A stretch of DNA of 59,219 nt, from NCBI GenBank assembly GCA_003602575.1, contig QQRY01000057.1:36854-96072 (forward strand), written 5' to 3'. Positions 27,254 through 36,028 of this stretch are shown here, one piece after another (the stretch's first letter is position 1; each line of letters begins with the position of its first letter). A model generated the notes under the pieces. That model did not search any database. It worked only from the letters and a program-made list of their open reading frames with translations, and was not told the DNA's origin. The stretch is from Candidatus Poseidoniales archaeon. Its GTDB lineage: Archaea > Thermoplasmatota > Poseidoniia > Poseidoniales > Poseidoniaceae. Both the position numbers and the translations under genes were made by a program.

Positions 27254-29920
27254 ATGACAATCAATTCCAGCGTAAGCCATGGAAGTGATGAGATTTCAAA
27301 AAGGGGAATGATGGACCAATTCATGGATATAAAATCCGAACATCCTGAAACGATTTTGTTTTTCAGAATGGGGGATTTCTATGAATTATTTCATGATGAT
27401 GCTGAAATCGCTTCTGAAATTCTAGGTTTAGCACTAACTGCTAGAGACAAGAATGCCGAGTCACCCATCCCTATGGCTGGTTTTCCATGGCATGCTTTGG
27501 AAGATAATTTGAGAAAGATGCTAAAATCTGGGTTTAAAGTTACAGTTGCTGAGCAAGAAAGCGAACTTAGAGAAGGGGCCAAGCTTCTAGAAAGAGTAGT
27601 AACTAGAGTTTACACTCCCGGCAGCCTCTATGAGGAATCTCTGTTATCTAGCGAAGAGCGCTCTTTGTTAACTGCCATTGTTCTAGGTAAAGAACAACTT
27701 GGCATGGGAGTAATTGATGCTTCAACAGGAGAATCTTGGGCAAGTACTTGGAGCGGAAATGATAGATACAATAGAGCGATGGATGAAATCCTAAGATGGA
27801 ATCCTGCAGAAATTGTAATTTCTACTAGAGACTCACAAGACTCTACTCTTTGCAATATGTTCACTCATCTACAAAACACAGTGATTAGCCAACATAATGC
27901 TTCTGAAACTAAAAGACGAAATAGACTTAAGGAAATTATGAAGGTTGGAGATTTAGGGCACCTCGATCTGGACAATGCTCCTTTATCTCTGGCTGCCGCT
28001 GGACTTGCTGCAGACTATTTAGCAACTGTACATATTGCTGATTCTATTCCACTTAGAGATATTTCAATAATTGAAGAAAAAGGAAATATGCTATTAGACC
28101 AAACAACACTAAGGAATTTAGAATTAACATCTACGCTTTCAGGTGAATACGAAGGTAGTTTGCTTTCAAGTATCAACTTCTGCCGTACTGCAATGGGTAG
28201 AAGACTATTGAAAACTTGGATTCTAAGGCCATTATCTAATATAGAATCTATAATATCAAGACAAAACTCCGTCAATGCATTATTTCGATCCTCAAAACGG
28301 ATAGATTCATTGAGAGATGCACTCAAAGGTTTGAGAGATATGGAAAGGCTAGCAACACAATTAGCCTACAATAGATCAAATGCTAGAGATTTACTTGCTA
28401 CCTCTTTGGCTATTGAAAGAATGCCTGCTGTAATAGGGATTTGTCAACAAACCGATGATGTACTCCTAAATCACTTAACTTCAAATCTAGATTGCTTAGA
28501 TACAATGGGAGAAGAAATTAGGCGTACATTAGTCGATAATCCTCCTCTTAGTTTGCGCGATGGAGGATTGATAAGAGATGGATTTAGTGATGAAATTGAT
28601 ACTTTGAGAGAGACTACATCTCAAGGACATTCCTGGTTCAGTGATTTAGAAAAGAAACTTAGAATAGAACTAGATATTCCTTCGCTCAAGGTAAAAATGA
28701 ATCGCCAGATTGGTTGGTTTATCGAAGTGACAAAGACTCACGAAGAGAAAGTGCCTTCTGAATGGAAAAGAAAGCAACAAATGACTAATGGTTCTCGATA
28801 TACCACTGATGAACTAATTCAGCGAGATGATTTACTACTTACAGCAGATACGAAGGTAAAGGAATTGGAATACCGAATATTTAGACAATTGAGGGATAAG
28901 TGTAGAGTTAATGCCCAGCAACTAGCAGAAATTGCAGGTAAAATTGCCTCGATTGACGTTCTACAATGTTTTGCAATTGTGGCAAAAAGACGTTCTTGGG
29001 TAAGGCCTGAGATTATAGATAGTCCAATAATGAAAATAGAACAAGGAAGACACCCTGTATTAGAACAACAAGGAGGATTTGTTCCAAATGACATATTATT
29101 AGATAATAAGAAGAATTTCTTATTGATTACTGGCCCGAATATGGGAGGTAAGTCGACCTATTTACGTACCACTGCACTAATCTCTATTCTTGCTCAATCC
29201 GGATCATTTGTACCTGCGTCGAAAGCTAAAGTTGGACTAGTTGATAGAGTTTTTACTAGAGTTGGAGCAAGTGATGATCTAAGAAGAGGAAGGTCAACAT
29301 TCATGATGGAGATGATCGAAGTTGCCCATATTCTTAAGCGAGCAACAAGCAATTCATTGATTCTCTTGGATGAAGTAGGACGTGGAACTTCTACCTTTGA
29401 TGGATTGTCCATTGCTTGGTCTATGACTGAAGATATTTGTAATAGAATTCAAGCAAGAAGTCTTTTTGCAACACATTATCATCAATTAATCGGATTAGAA
29501 GAGGAGATTAAACAAATTAAGAATGTTCATGTTCAAGTAGCTCAAAGTAATGGTGAATTGAAGTTCCTACATACTGTTGGAGACGGCCCTTGTGATGATT
29601 CATATGGAGTACAAGTTGCTGCATTAGCAGGACTTCCAAGAAATGTGGTCGAGAGAGCGTCAGATCTATTGATTTTCCTCGAAAAACAAGCAAGAGGGGC
29701 TAGGGCTGGAGAATCAGGCGCCCCAATGGCTAGAGATTTAGGGCAATCTAGTTTGATGGGTTATCTCGCAGCATCAGTAAATGAAAATCGTGATAACAAG
29801 TATGAGAAAGTAATTGAAGAATTAGACCTTATTTGTTCACAACTAGACAATATGTCCCCCAAGGATGCACACGATTCTTTATATCGTCTAAAAATACTAA
29901 AAGAGAGTTTGAGGGATTAA
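27254..29920 (+). CDS. mutS: DNA mismatch repair protein MutS
   Basis: A bacterial-type MutS1 of 888 residues. The mismatch-reading motif is FFRMGDFYELF, with Phe42 and Glu44 in the positions that stack on and contact the mispair. Connector, lever and clamp regions follow. The ATPase has Walker A TGPNMGGKST (about 628-637) and Walker B LLDEVGRGTSTFDG (about 703-716). SLFATHYHQL follows. All catalytic residues are present. mutL starts one base after the mutS stop, so the two form an operon. MutS1/MutL are patchy in archaea and generally regarded as acquired from bacteria. Confidence 0.97.
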   Translation: MTINSSVSHGSDEISKRGMMDQFMDIKSEHPETILFFRMGDFYELFHDDAEIASEILGLALTARDKNAESPIPMAGFPWHALEDNLRKMLKSGFKVTVAEQESELREGAKLLERVVTRVYTPGSLYEESLLSSEERSLLTAIVLGKEQLGMGVIDASTGESWASTWSGNDRYNRAMDEILRWNPAEIVISTRDSQDSTLCNMFTHLQNTVISQHNASETKRRNRLKEIMKVGDLGHLDLDNAPLSLAAAGLAADYLATVHIADSIPLRDISIIEEKGNMLLDQTTLRNLELTSTLSGEYEGSLLSSINFCRTAMGRRLLKTWILRPLSNIESIISRQNSVNALFRSSKRIDSLRDALKGLRDMERLATQLAYNRSNARDLLATSLAIERMPAVIGICQQTDDVLLNHLTSNLDCLDTMGEEIRRTLVDNPPLSLRDGGLIRDGFSDEIDTLRETTSQGHSWFSDLEKKLRIELDIPSLKVKMNRQIGWFIEVTKTHEEKVPSEWKRKQQMTNGSRYTTDELIQRDDLLLTADTKVKELEYRIFRQLRDKCRVNAQQLAEIAGKIASIDVLQCFAIVAKRRSWVRPEIIDSPIMKIEQGRHPVLEQQGGFVPNDILLDNKKNFLLITGPNMGGKSTYLRTTALISILAQSGSFVPASKAKVGLVDRVFTRVGASDDLRRGRSTFMMEMIEVAHILKRATSNSLILLDEVGRGTSTFDGLSIAWSMTEDICNRIQARSLFATHYHQLIGLEEEIKQIKNVHVQVAQSNGELKFLHTVGDGPCDDSYGVQVAALAGLPRNVVERASDLLIFLEKQARGARAGESGAPMARDLGQSSLMGYLAASVNENRDNKYEKVIEELDLICSQLDNMSPKDAHDSLYRLKILKESLRD

Positions 29921-29921
29921 A

Positions 29922-31931
29922 ATGAGTGAACCAAATATTATTGTTCAATTAGATCAAAACACCATTGGACATATCGCTGCTGGAGAAGTAGTCGAAAGAC
30001 CTGCTCAAGTAGTTAAAGAATTGATTGAAAATAGCCTTGATGCTGGCTGTTCTCAAATTAAAATAACAATTGAAAGAGGTGGATTTGACCTAATAAAAAT
30101 AGAAGATGATGGGAGTGGAATTAGGGAACAAGATCTCAGTTTGTCATTAGATAGGCACGCTACTTCAAAGTTAAAATCCGCTGAAGATTTACATAAAATA
30201 AACACACTTGGTTTCCGTGGAGAAGCATTGGCCAGTATTGGCATTGTGTCTAAACTATCTGTTGCCAGTAGGCCAAATGGTTGTGAAGGTCGAAGTATAA
30301 CAATGGAATTCGGAGAAAAGAAAGGTATTGAACCATATGGGATGGCTGAAGGGACAATTATTGAAGTCAAATCTCTCTTTGAAAACACACCAGCAAGACT
30401 TTCTTTTCAAAGAAGACCTGCTACAGAAAATTCGCGTATTGTAGATGTTGTTGTATCGCATGCCATGGCAAATTCTCAAACAGGATTCAAACTTGTAAAT
30501 GATGAAAGAACGATCCTAGATGTACCTAAGAGTGAAAGTCTATCAGATAGATTATATGATATTTTAGGAAGGCAAGCAAACCAATTAATCGAATTAAAAA
30601 TTCCAGAAATAGATGATACTGCTCCTGGTAATGAAAAATGGAAAGGATGGATTAGTACACCTGATATAACTAGGGGCAAAGGGGATGACATATACATTTT
30701 AATAAATGAAAGACCTGTAGCTTCAGGGCCATTTCAACAAGCAATTAGAAGAGGATATAAAACCCGATTGATGCAAGGAAGACATCCAATTGCAGTCTTA
30801 TCATTAGAATTACCACCTGATGAAGTAGACGTAAATGTACATCCGACCAAACGGGAAGTTCGCCTAAAACACTCTTGGAGGGTTTTGGAAAGGTTGGAAA
30901 GAGCGATATCAAATACTCTTGAGCAAGTCCCTACAAATCCAGATTCCGCAGGTGGGATTAAGGAATTACAAGGGCTGAGTGCTCAAGATATTGAACCAGT
31001 AACACAATTTTTCTCTAAAAATAGTCCAATATCAGACATTTCTGAAGCAGCAGGTATATCTACTGCAATACTCCCTTCTATAGACAATAAAAACAAACAA
31101 AATATACCTTCATGGGCAATTGCAGCGGGCTCACAACTAAACCTCCATGGCAGTGAAGCTGTAACTCCCAAAGATACCGAAAAACCCAGACCTATCTCAT
31201 CATCACAAGCACCACAACAAATACTTCCTGGAATGGAAGAAAACCCAATATCTCCGGCTTTGTCATATGCTGAAAGAGATTTACACCGCTATTCTAGAAT
31301 AGGTAAACAAATTTCTCCTGATGATGAATTACCACTTGAAAAGGTGATTAATGATTTACCTGAAATGGAGCCTTTAGCACAATTTGCAGATTCGTATATT
31401 TTGGCTCAAGCCGGGGAAGAACTACTCTTGATTGACCAACATGCATTGCATGAAAGAATACGGTTTGAAAGATTGCGATATAATAACAAACTATGGATGA
31501 GTCAAAAAAGGCTTGAACCAATGGAATTAGATTTTGATGCAAAGCAAATAACATTACTTGAATCTTCATTTGAAAGGTTAAGTGAAGTTGGTTTTGAATT
31601 CGAAAAGATAAATGATTCATGGAAAATGACTTGTTCTCCAAACTTACTCAAAGGCGAAGATGTAATACCATTTTTAATAGATACTTTACAAGATTGCTCA
31701 GAAGATGGTGCACCTTTGGAAACGGTAGAAAAAAGAAAAGATCACCTAGCATTCCTAAATGCTTGCAGAGGTGCTGTAAAGGCAAATGAAAAGTTAACTC
31801 TTTCAGAAATGAGAAGGTTACTAGATGATATGAGAAAAATACCAAATCCTTGGGCATGTGTTCATGGGAGACCAACTGCGTTAAGACTACCAATTCATTC
31901 ACTAGACCATCATTTTGGTAGACATGGTTAA
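29922..31931 (+). CDS. mutL: DNA mismatch repair protein MutL with endonuclease motif
   Basis: GHKL ATPase: IAAGEVVERPAQVVKELIENSLDAG, DDGSGI and TLGFRGEALASI are in order in the first 100 residues. A variable linker spans about 340-470. The C-terminal domain carries DQHALHERIRFE (about 505-516), matching the DQHAX2EX4E endonuclease motif, together with ACRGAVKANE and CVHGRPTALRL. It should therefore nick DNA itself, as expected without MutH. Length 669 is usual. Co-transcribed with mutS. Confidence 0.97.
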   Translation: MSEPNIIVQLDQNTIGHIAAGEVVERPAQVVKELIENSLDAGCSQIKITIERGGFDLIKIEDDGSGIREQDLSLSLDRHATSKLKSAEDLHKINTLGFRGEALASIGIVSKLSVASRPNGCEGRSITMEFGEKKGIEPYGMAEGTIIEVKSLFENTPARLSFQRRPATENSRIVDVVVSHAMANSQTGFKLVNDERTILDVPKSESLSDRLYDILGRQANQLIELKIPEIDDTAPGNEKWKGWISTPDITRGKGDDIYILINERPVASGPFQQAIRRGYKTRLMQGRHPIAVLSLELPPDEVDVNVHPTKREVRLKHSWRVLERLERAISNTLEQVPTNPDSAGGIKELQGLSAQDIEPVTQFFSKNSPISDISEAAGISTAILPSIDNKNKQNIPSWAIAAGSQLNLHGSEAVTPKDTEKPRPISSSQAPQQILPGMEENPISPALSYAERDLHRYSRIGKQISPDDELPLEKVINDLPEMEPLAQFADSYILAQAGEELLLIDQHALHERIRFERLRYNNKLWMSQKRLEPMELDFDAKQITLLESSFERLSEVGFEFEKINDSWKMTCSPNLLKGEDVIPFLIDTLQDCSEDGAPLETVEKRKDHLAFLNACRGAVKANEKLTLSEMRRLLDDMRKIPNPWACVHGRPTALRLPIHSLDHHFGRHG

Positions 31932-31932
31932 T

Positions 31933-31949
31933 GATTTTATTTTAAAATC
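31933..31949. terminator. AT-rich palindrome between convergent mutL and aroA
   Basis: Perfect 7-base arms GATTTTA and TAAAATC flank TTT. It starts one base after the mutL stop codon and covers the aroA stop codon. T-rich tracts occur on both strands, so it may end transcription in both directions. It is the only convergent junction here with any spacer. Archaeal terminators are mainly T-tracts, so the hairpin itself may not matter. Confidence 0.4.
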
Positions 31950-33315
31950 GCTTGATAAAAAGTTCATCTGCAACCTTGTGAAGTCCTTTACCTCTCAGTT
32001 TAGCACCTACTCTAGATGCCAAAATATATGCTGACATGAAAATTCTATGATCGCCAAAGCAGTCTACTATTTCTTCAGGAACATTTGGTATTTGACCTCC
32101 AGGTATTGTGATTCCATCATTATTTATTTGACAATTCATTCCAAAAGATTTCAATAAATATTGTGTTGAATTTATTCTATTACTCTCTTTAAACGAGGTG
32201 TGTGATGCTCCAGTAATTACCCCACCGCCTCCAATTGCCATAATAACGCTCAAAGGTGTAATTAAATCATTGCAATTAGTTATATCTATCTCTATAGAAC
32301 GAGCGCTTCCTAAATAATCAATAGTATCATTTTGCCATGAAAATCCCAAATCTTTAGATTTGGCTTTAAGAATTTCATGACCTATAGAGTCGTCGTCATT
32401 AGGCCAACCCTGAATTTCGACTTTGTAACCTAAACATGAGCATGCTAGCATAGCAAAACTGGCCATTGAAGCATCTTTTGGTATCTCAACAGTATCTGGC
32501 AACTCTACATCCCATGGAAATAGATTGACTTTATTTCTATCAATTATGATTTTTGATCCATATTGATTACACATGCTAAGACTTAGTTCCCAATGACGAT
32601 TAGATACTGAATTGCCAACTCTAAAAATTTCTATCATCCTTTCTAAACCTGAACTAGCTATCATCCAAGCGGAAAGGGGTTGACTAGATTTTGAAACATC
32701 TAGTGTGATTTTATCAACCGATTTACTAAACCATGGTCCTGTTAGTTTCACTGGCAAGCGATTTTCCTCACTCATGAATGAAACATTTACTCCTGATTGC
32801 TTTATTGAATCCCATAAAATTTCAGTATCTCTATTCCTTAAGGTTTCATCACCATCAATAATAACAGAAAATGTGAATCTCGAACATAATAATGCAACCA
32901 ATCTAAGAGTAGTACCTGAATTTCCTACATTCAAAAAATCTTTAGGTTTTGAAAATCCATTTTTGCCAACTCCGTGAACTCTAAATGATTCTATTTCAGA
33001 TGATTTTTTGTCATCTAAAGTTTCAATTACATCTCCACGTGAATCGATCTCTTCAATTACAACCCCTAGTTGAGTTAAACATTCTTTCATTGAATTTACA
33101 TCATCGCCACAGTTTGCAATCCCTGAAATTATAGTTTTTGCATTTGATTGCGAAGCAAGTATTAGCGCCCTAATAGCGTGACTCTTGGAAGGGGGTAATT
33201 GCCATTTGACATGTTTATTGAGTTCAGAAATTCCGACTGAGATTAGTTCATCGCCTATCGAAACTTTCTGCAATTGCCTTGACGATGAAGTGTAATCTTC
33301 ATTGCCCATGAACAT
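31942..33315 (-). CDS. aroA: 3-phosphoshikimate 1-carboxyvinyltransferase (EPSP synthase)
   Basis: Shikimate pathway enzyme joining PEP and shikimate 3-phosphate. Recognised by PPSKSHAIRA near the N-terminus, NVGNSGTTLRL, KDASMASFA, KESNRI and CFGDHRIFMSAYI. Differences from the usual family are the PEP-site loop LRNRDTE in place of LR.RPM and SSQPLSAW in place of SSQ(F/Y)LSAL, so it is a divergent branch. The N-terminus is about 30 residues longer than usual. Starts ATG 33315 or 33309 are both possible; no clear Shine-Dalgarno sequence. No other aromatic amino acid genes are nearby. Confidence 0.9.
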   Translation of the reverse strand: MFMGNEDYTSSSRQLQKVSIGDELISVGISELNKHVKWQLPPSKSHAIRALILASQSNAKTIISGIANCGDDVNSMKECLTQLGVVIEEIDSRGDVIETLDDKKSSEIESFRVHGVGKNGFSKPKDFLNVGNSGTTLRLVALLCSRFTFSVIIDGDETLRNRDTEILWDSIKQSGVNVSFMSEENRLPVKLTGPWFSKSVDKITLDVSKSSQPLSAWMIASSGLERMIEIFRVGNSVSNRHWELSLSMCNQYGSKIIIDRNKVNLFPWDVELPDTVEIPKDASMASFAMLACSCLGYKVEIQGWPNDDDSIGHEILKAKSKDLGFSWQNDTIDYLGSARSIEIDITNCNDLITPLSVIMAIGGGGVITGASHTSFKESNRINSTQYLLKSFGMNCQINNDGITIPGGQIPNVPEEIVDCFGDHRIFMSAYILASRVGAKLRGKGLHKVADELFIKRF

Positions 33316-33382
33316 TCCAAGAAATCATATAACATCAAACCTTGTAAAACAATTCAATAACCTACTAGGCTTAGAAATAATC

Positions 33383-34390
33383 ATGAGATTAGACGATTCT
33401 CTAGGTAGGCCACTGCGCGACCTTAGAATCTCAGTCACTGATAGATGTAATTTTAGATGTGATTACTGTATGCCAAGAGAGCATTTTGATTCTAAATATG
33501 AATTCCTTCCAAAGGATAAAATAATTTCATATGAAGAAGTAATTTTAGTAATAAAATCCGCTCTACCATTAGGATTAAAGAAGATTAGAATCACTGGAGG
33601 GGAGCCATTGATCAGAAAGGATATTTCTAAATTAATTAAAATGATTAGAGATTTAGATGATGAACTGGATATTGCAATGACAACAAATGGGGTTCTACTT
33701 AGAAGAAATATTGATTCTCTAAAGAAAAGCGGATTAGATAGAGTCACTGTTAGTCTTGATTCAATAGATGATGAACTATTCAAGGAAATAACAGATTCTA
33801 ATTATAATGTTAGTGATGTTTTAGATGGTATCCAATCAGCAATTGATTCAGGATTAGAAGTAAAAATCAATTCTGTAATAAAAAGAAATTTGAATGAAAA
33901 TCAGTTGATACCTCTAGTAGAAAAATCAATACAATATAATGTCCCGATTAGATTCATTGAATTTATGGATGTTGGTTCTACAAATTCATGGAATCTAAAT
34001 TCAGTAATTACTGGTGCGGAAATGAGAAAAGTCATACAACGAAAATTTGGTCCTTTGGTTCAGAAGAATCCGAACTACTATGGGGAAGTTGCTAAACAAT
34101 GGACGATATTAGATAAAGAGTATGATTTTGGATTTATCGAATCAATTAGTTCTCCATTCTGTGGCTCATGTACTAGAGCTAGAATCTCATCAAACGGTCA
34201 TTTATTCACATGTTTATTTTCAGAAAAGGGTCATGACCTTCTAAGCATGATGAGAATGGATGCAGAAGAAGAAGATATCGCAAATGCGATAACTAAAATA
34301 TGGAATAATAGAAATGACAAGTATTCTGAAGGAAGAAAGGGTAATCATAAAGATAGAATCCCAGTAGAGATGTCTTACATCGGTGGCTAA
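33383..34390 (+). CDS. moaA: GTP 3',8-cyclase MoaA (molybdenum cofactor synthesis)
   Basis: Radical SAM enzyme that begins molybdopterin synthesis. The SAM cluster is C22, C26 and C29 (CNFRCDYC). The second 4Fe-4S cluster is in FCGSCTRAR..TCLF. The protein ends in the functional Gly-Gly tail (YIGG). The frame is open from 33302, but the ATG at 33383 gives the standard N-terminus MRLDDSLGRPLRDLRISVTDRC and avoids overlap with aroA. Length 335 is typical. The stop codon overlaps that of the convergent pilin gene. No moaC or moaE nearby. Confidence 0.95.
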   Translation: MRLDDSLGRPLRDLRISVTDRCNFRCDYCMPREHFDSKYEFLPKDKIISYEEVILVIKSALPLGLKKIRITGGEPLIRKDISKLIKMIRDLDDELDIAMTTNGVLLRRNIDSLKKSGLDRVTVSLDSIDDELFKEITDSNYNVSDVLDGIQSAIDSGLEVKINSVIKRNLNENQLIPLVEKSIQYNVPIRFIEFMDVGSTNSWNLNSVITGAEMRKVIQRKFGPLVQKNPNYYGEVAKQWTILDKEYDFGFIESISSPFCGSCTRARISSNGHLFTCLFSEKGHDLLSMMRMDAEEEDIANAITKIWNNRNDKYSEGRKGNHKDRIPVEMSYIGG

Positions 34391-34881
34391 TAGTCGATTG
34401 CAACCAATTGTATGTCAATCAGTAATGTATTGGAACTCAAATCTACCAACTTGAATTTCCATTCTCCATTATCGGAACCAATTGATTCAGAATCTATAAC
34501 GAAGTAATCCCCTTTGGTAACTGAATAACCCGCATCTCTATCATGGAAAGATACATTTGAACCAATTACTCCATAAACATCAAGATCATCTACAAATCCT
34601 GTAATCTCATTACCCTGGCCAGAGATGGGATATAGTTGAAATTCTAATCTTGCAGGATCTAAACTTTGATCTAGACTCGATAACTTGACTACATGAAAGC
34701 CATTTGACAATCCTCTAACACTGGCTGACGCTTGGGGTTCAGATTTCTCTACCGTTGTCAAAGCACCTTGCATCATCACAAAAACCATACTAGACAGCAT
34801 GACGGTAATTGCTAGAAGTAAAACTGTCGCAATAACAGGACTCACCGCCCGGTCATCATCAACGATTAACTCTCGGCGCAT
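34387..34881 (-). CDS. Archaeal type IV pilin-like protein
   Basis: A class III signal peptide (MRRELIVDDDRA) is followed by VSPVIATVLLLAITVMLSSMVFVM, the standard hydrophobic N-helix of archaeal pilins, which a PibD-type peptidase would cut before or near Val-Ser-Pro. The rest (about 140 residues) is a beta-rich head. The ATG at 34881 is preferred because such signals are short; the frame is open upstream to 34938. The assembly ATPase and membrane platform genes lie 5-8 kb away at 39640-42202. It may use that machine; inference. Confidence 0.85.
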   Translation of the reverse strand: MRRELIVDDDRAVSPVIATVLLLAITVMLSSMVFVMMQGALTTVEKSEPQASASVRGLSNGFHVVKLSSLDQSLDPARLEFQLYPISGQGNEITGFVDDLDVYGVIGSNVSFHDRDAGYSVTKGDYFVIDSESIGSDNGEWKFKLVDLSSNTLLIDIQLVAIDY

Positions 34882-34968
34882 ACTAGCCTGTACACTCCTT
34901 AACACTTGAACCAACCGGAAATAATTAACAAAAAACATTCATTATGTTATGTTCTTCACTTGAGGACA

Positions 34969-35946
34969 TCACATTTTCCTCTTAGTAATATACTCAGATA
35001 AAGCGAAAAGGTGCTTTCTAACATCAGTATCTGAAAATCTTTCTAATGATTTTATTGCTCTATCAAAATGGTTTTGAATTAGTATTTCAGTATAGGTAAA
35101 ACTATCAGATTTTTCTAATAGTTCTATTAATTCATCAAATAAATCATAATTAAAATTACTAATTATTTCGGCTAATCTTTCCCTATTTTCTCCATGAAGT
35201 AAAGTAAGAGAATGGATTAGAGGTAGGGTCATTTTACCCTCATAAACATCTGAACCACGTGGCTTTCCAATTGATTCATCACCTTTTAAGTCCAACAAAT
35301 CATCCACTAATTGGTAAGCGATTCCAATTTCCATTCCGAAATTAGAAAGAGCTAATTTATCCTCTTCACAAGCACCTGCAATTACTGCTGCTGCGTGACA
35401 TCCCCCTGAAAAAGGGCCAGCGGTTTTCCCTCTAACTATACTCAAATAATCTTCAGGAGTAGTCCTCAGATTGTTGACGTGATCTATTTGTGAAAATTCT
35501 GAAACCGCAATTTCAGAACAATAGTTTCCTATGATAGTTACTATCTCTTGGTCATATCTGCCTCCAAGTGCATATCCTTGAACGAATAACCAATCACCGG
35601 CAATTATTGCTTTGGCTAAACCATAATCTGTGTGAATAGTAGGAACTCCGCGTCTGTGTGTTGCCTGATCGTTAATATCATCATGAACAAGTGTGGCAGT
35701 ATGTAAAAATTCGAATCCCATTGCTAGAGCCATCAGTTCCTGTGGGTTTTTACCCCCCGCTAATTCATATGCTAGAAACATCATTATGGGTCTAAGTCGT
35801 TTTCCTCCGGCAAGAAGCATTTTACCTGCAAGTTCTACTACTTCACCTGAATGAATTCTCGATGCAATCAGTTCCTCAAGAGATTGTTCTATCTCATTTC
35901 TCAACTCTTCAAAGCGATTGAGGTGGCTCTCCGAAATCTGCGACAT
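34969..35946 (-). CDS. Polyprenyl diphosphate synthase (trans-isoprenyl diphosphate synthase)
   Basis: Chain-elongating prenyltransferase making precursors for archaeal lipids, carotenoids or quinones. First Asp-rich motif is in LVHDDINDQATHRRG and the second in QLVDDLLDLKGD; GGKRLRP is upstream. The residue five before the first Asp is Ala and four before is Thr, not aromatic, which in this family usually allows long products (beyond C20). The ATG at 35946 with GAGGT five bases upstream is chosen over upstream in-frame starts. Could supply the two squalene/phytoene synthases at 1-3.6 kb, although the product length is uncertain. Confidence 0.9.
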   Translation of the reverse strand: MSQISESHLNRFEELRNEIEQSLEELIASRIHSGEVVELAGKMLLAGGKRLRPIMMFLAYELAGGKNPQELMALAMGFEFLHTATLVHDDINDQATHRRGVPTIHTDYGLAKAIIAGDWLFVQGYALGGRYDQEIVTIIGNYCSEIAVSEFSQIDHVNNLRTTPEDYLSIVRGKTAGPFSGGCHAAAVIAGACEEDKLALSNFGMEIGIAYQLVDDLLDLKGDESIGKPRGSDVYEGKMTLPLIHSLTLLHGENRERLAEIISNFNYDLFDELIELLEKSDSFTYTEILIQNHFDRAIKSLERFSDTDVRKHLFALSEYITKRKM

Positions 35947-36028
35947 ATTACCTCGTGGTAGGGTGTCCTTCTTAACCAATGGTCTACGCCCATAGAACGC
36001 TAGGAGCATTCTTAGCCGAGGTGAATTC

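Noticed and set aside
33302-33382. N-terminal extension of MoaA
   Set aside because: It overlaps the divergent aroA start; the standard MoaA N-terminus begins at the ATG at 33383.
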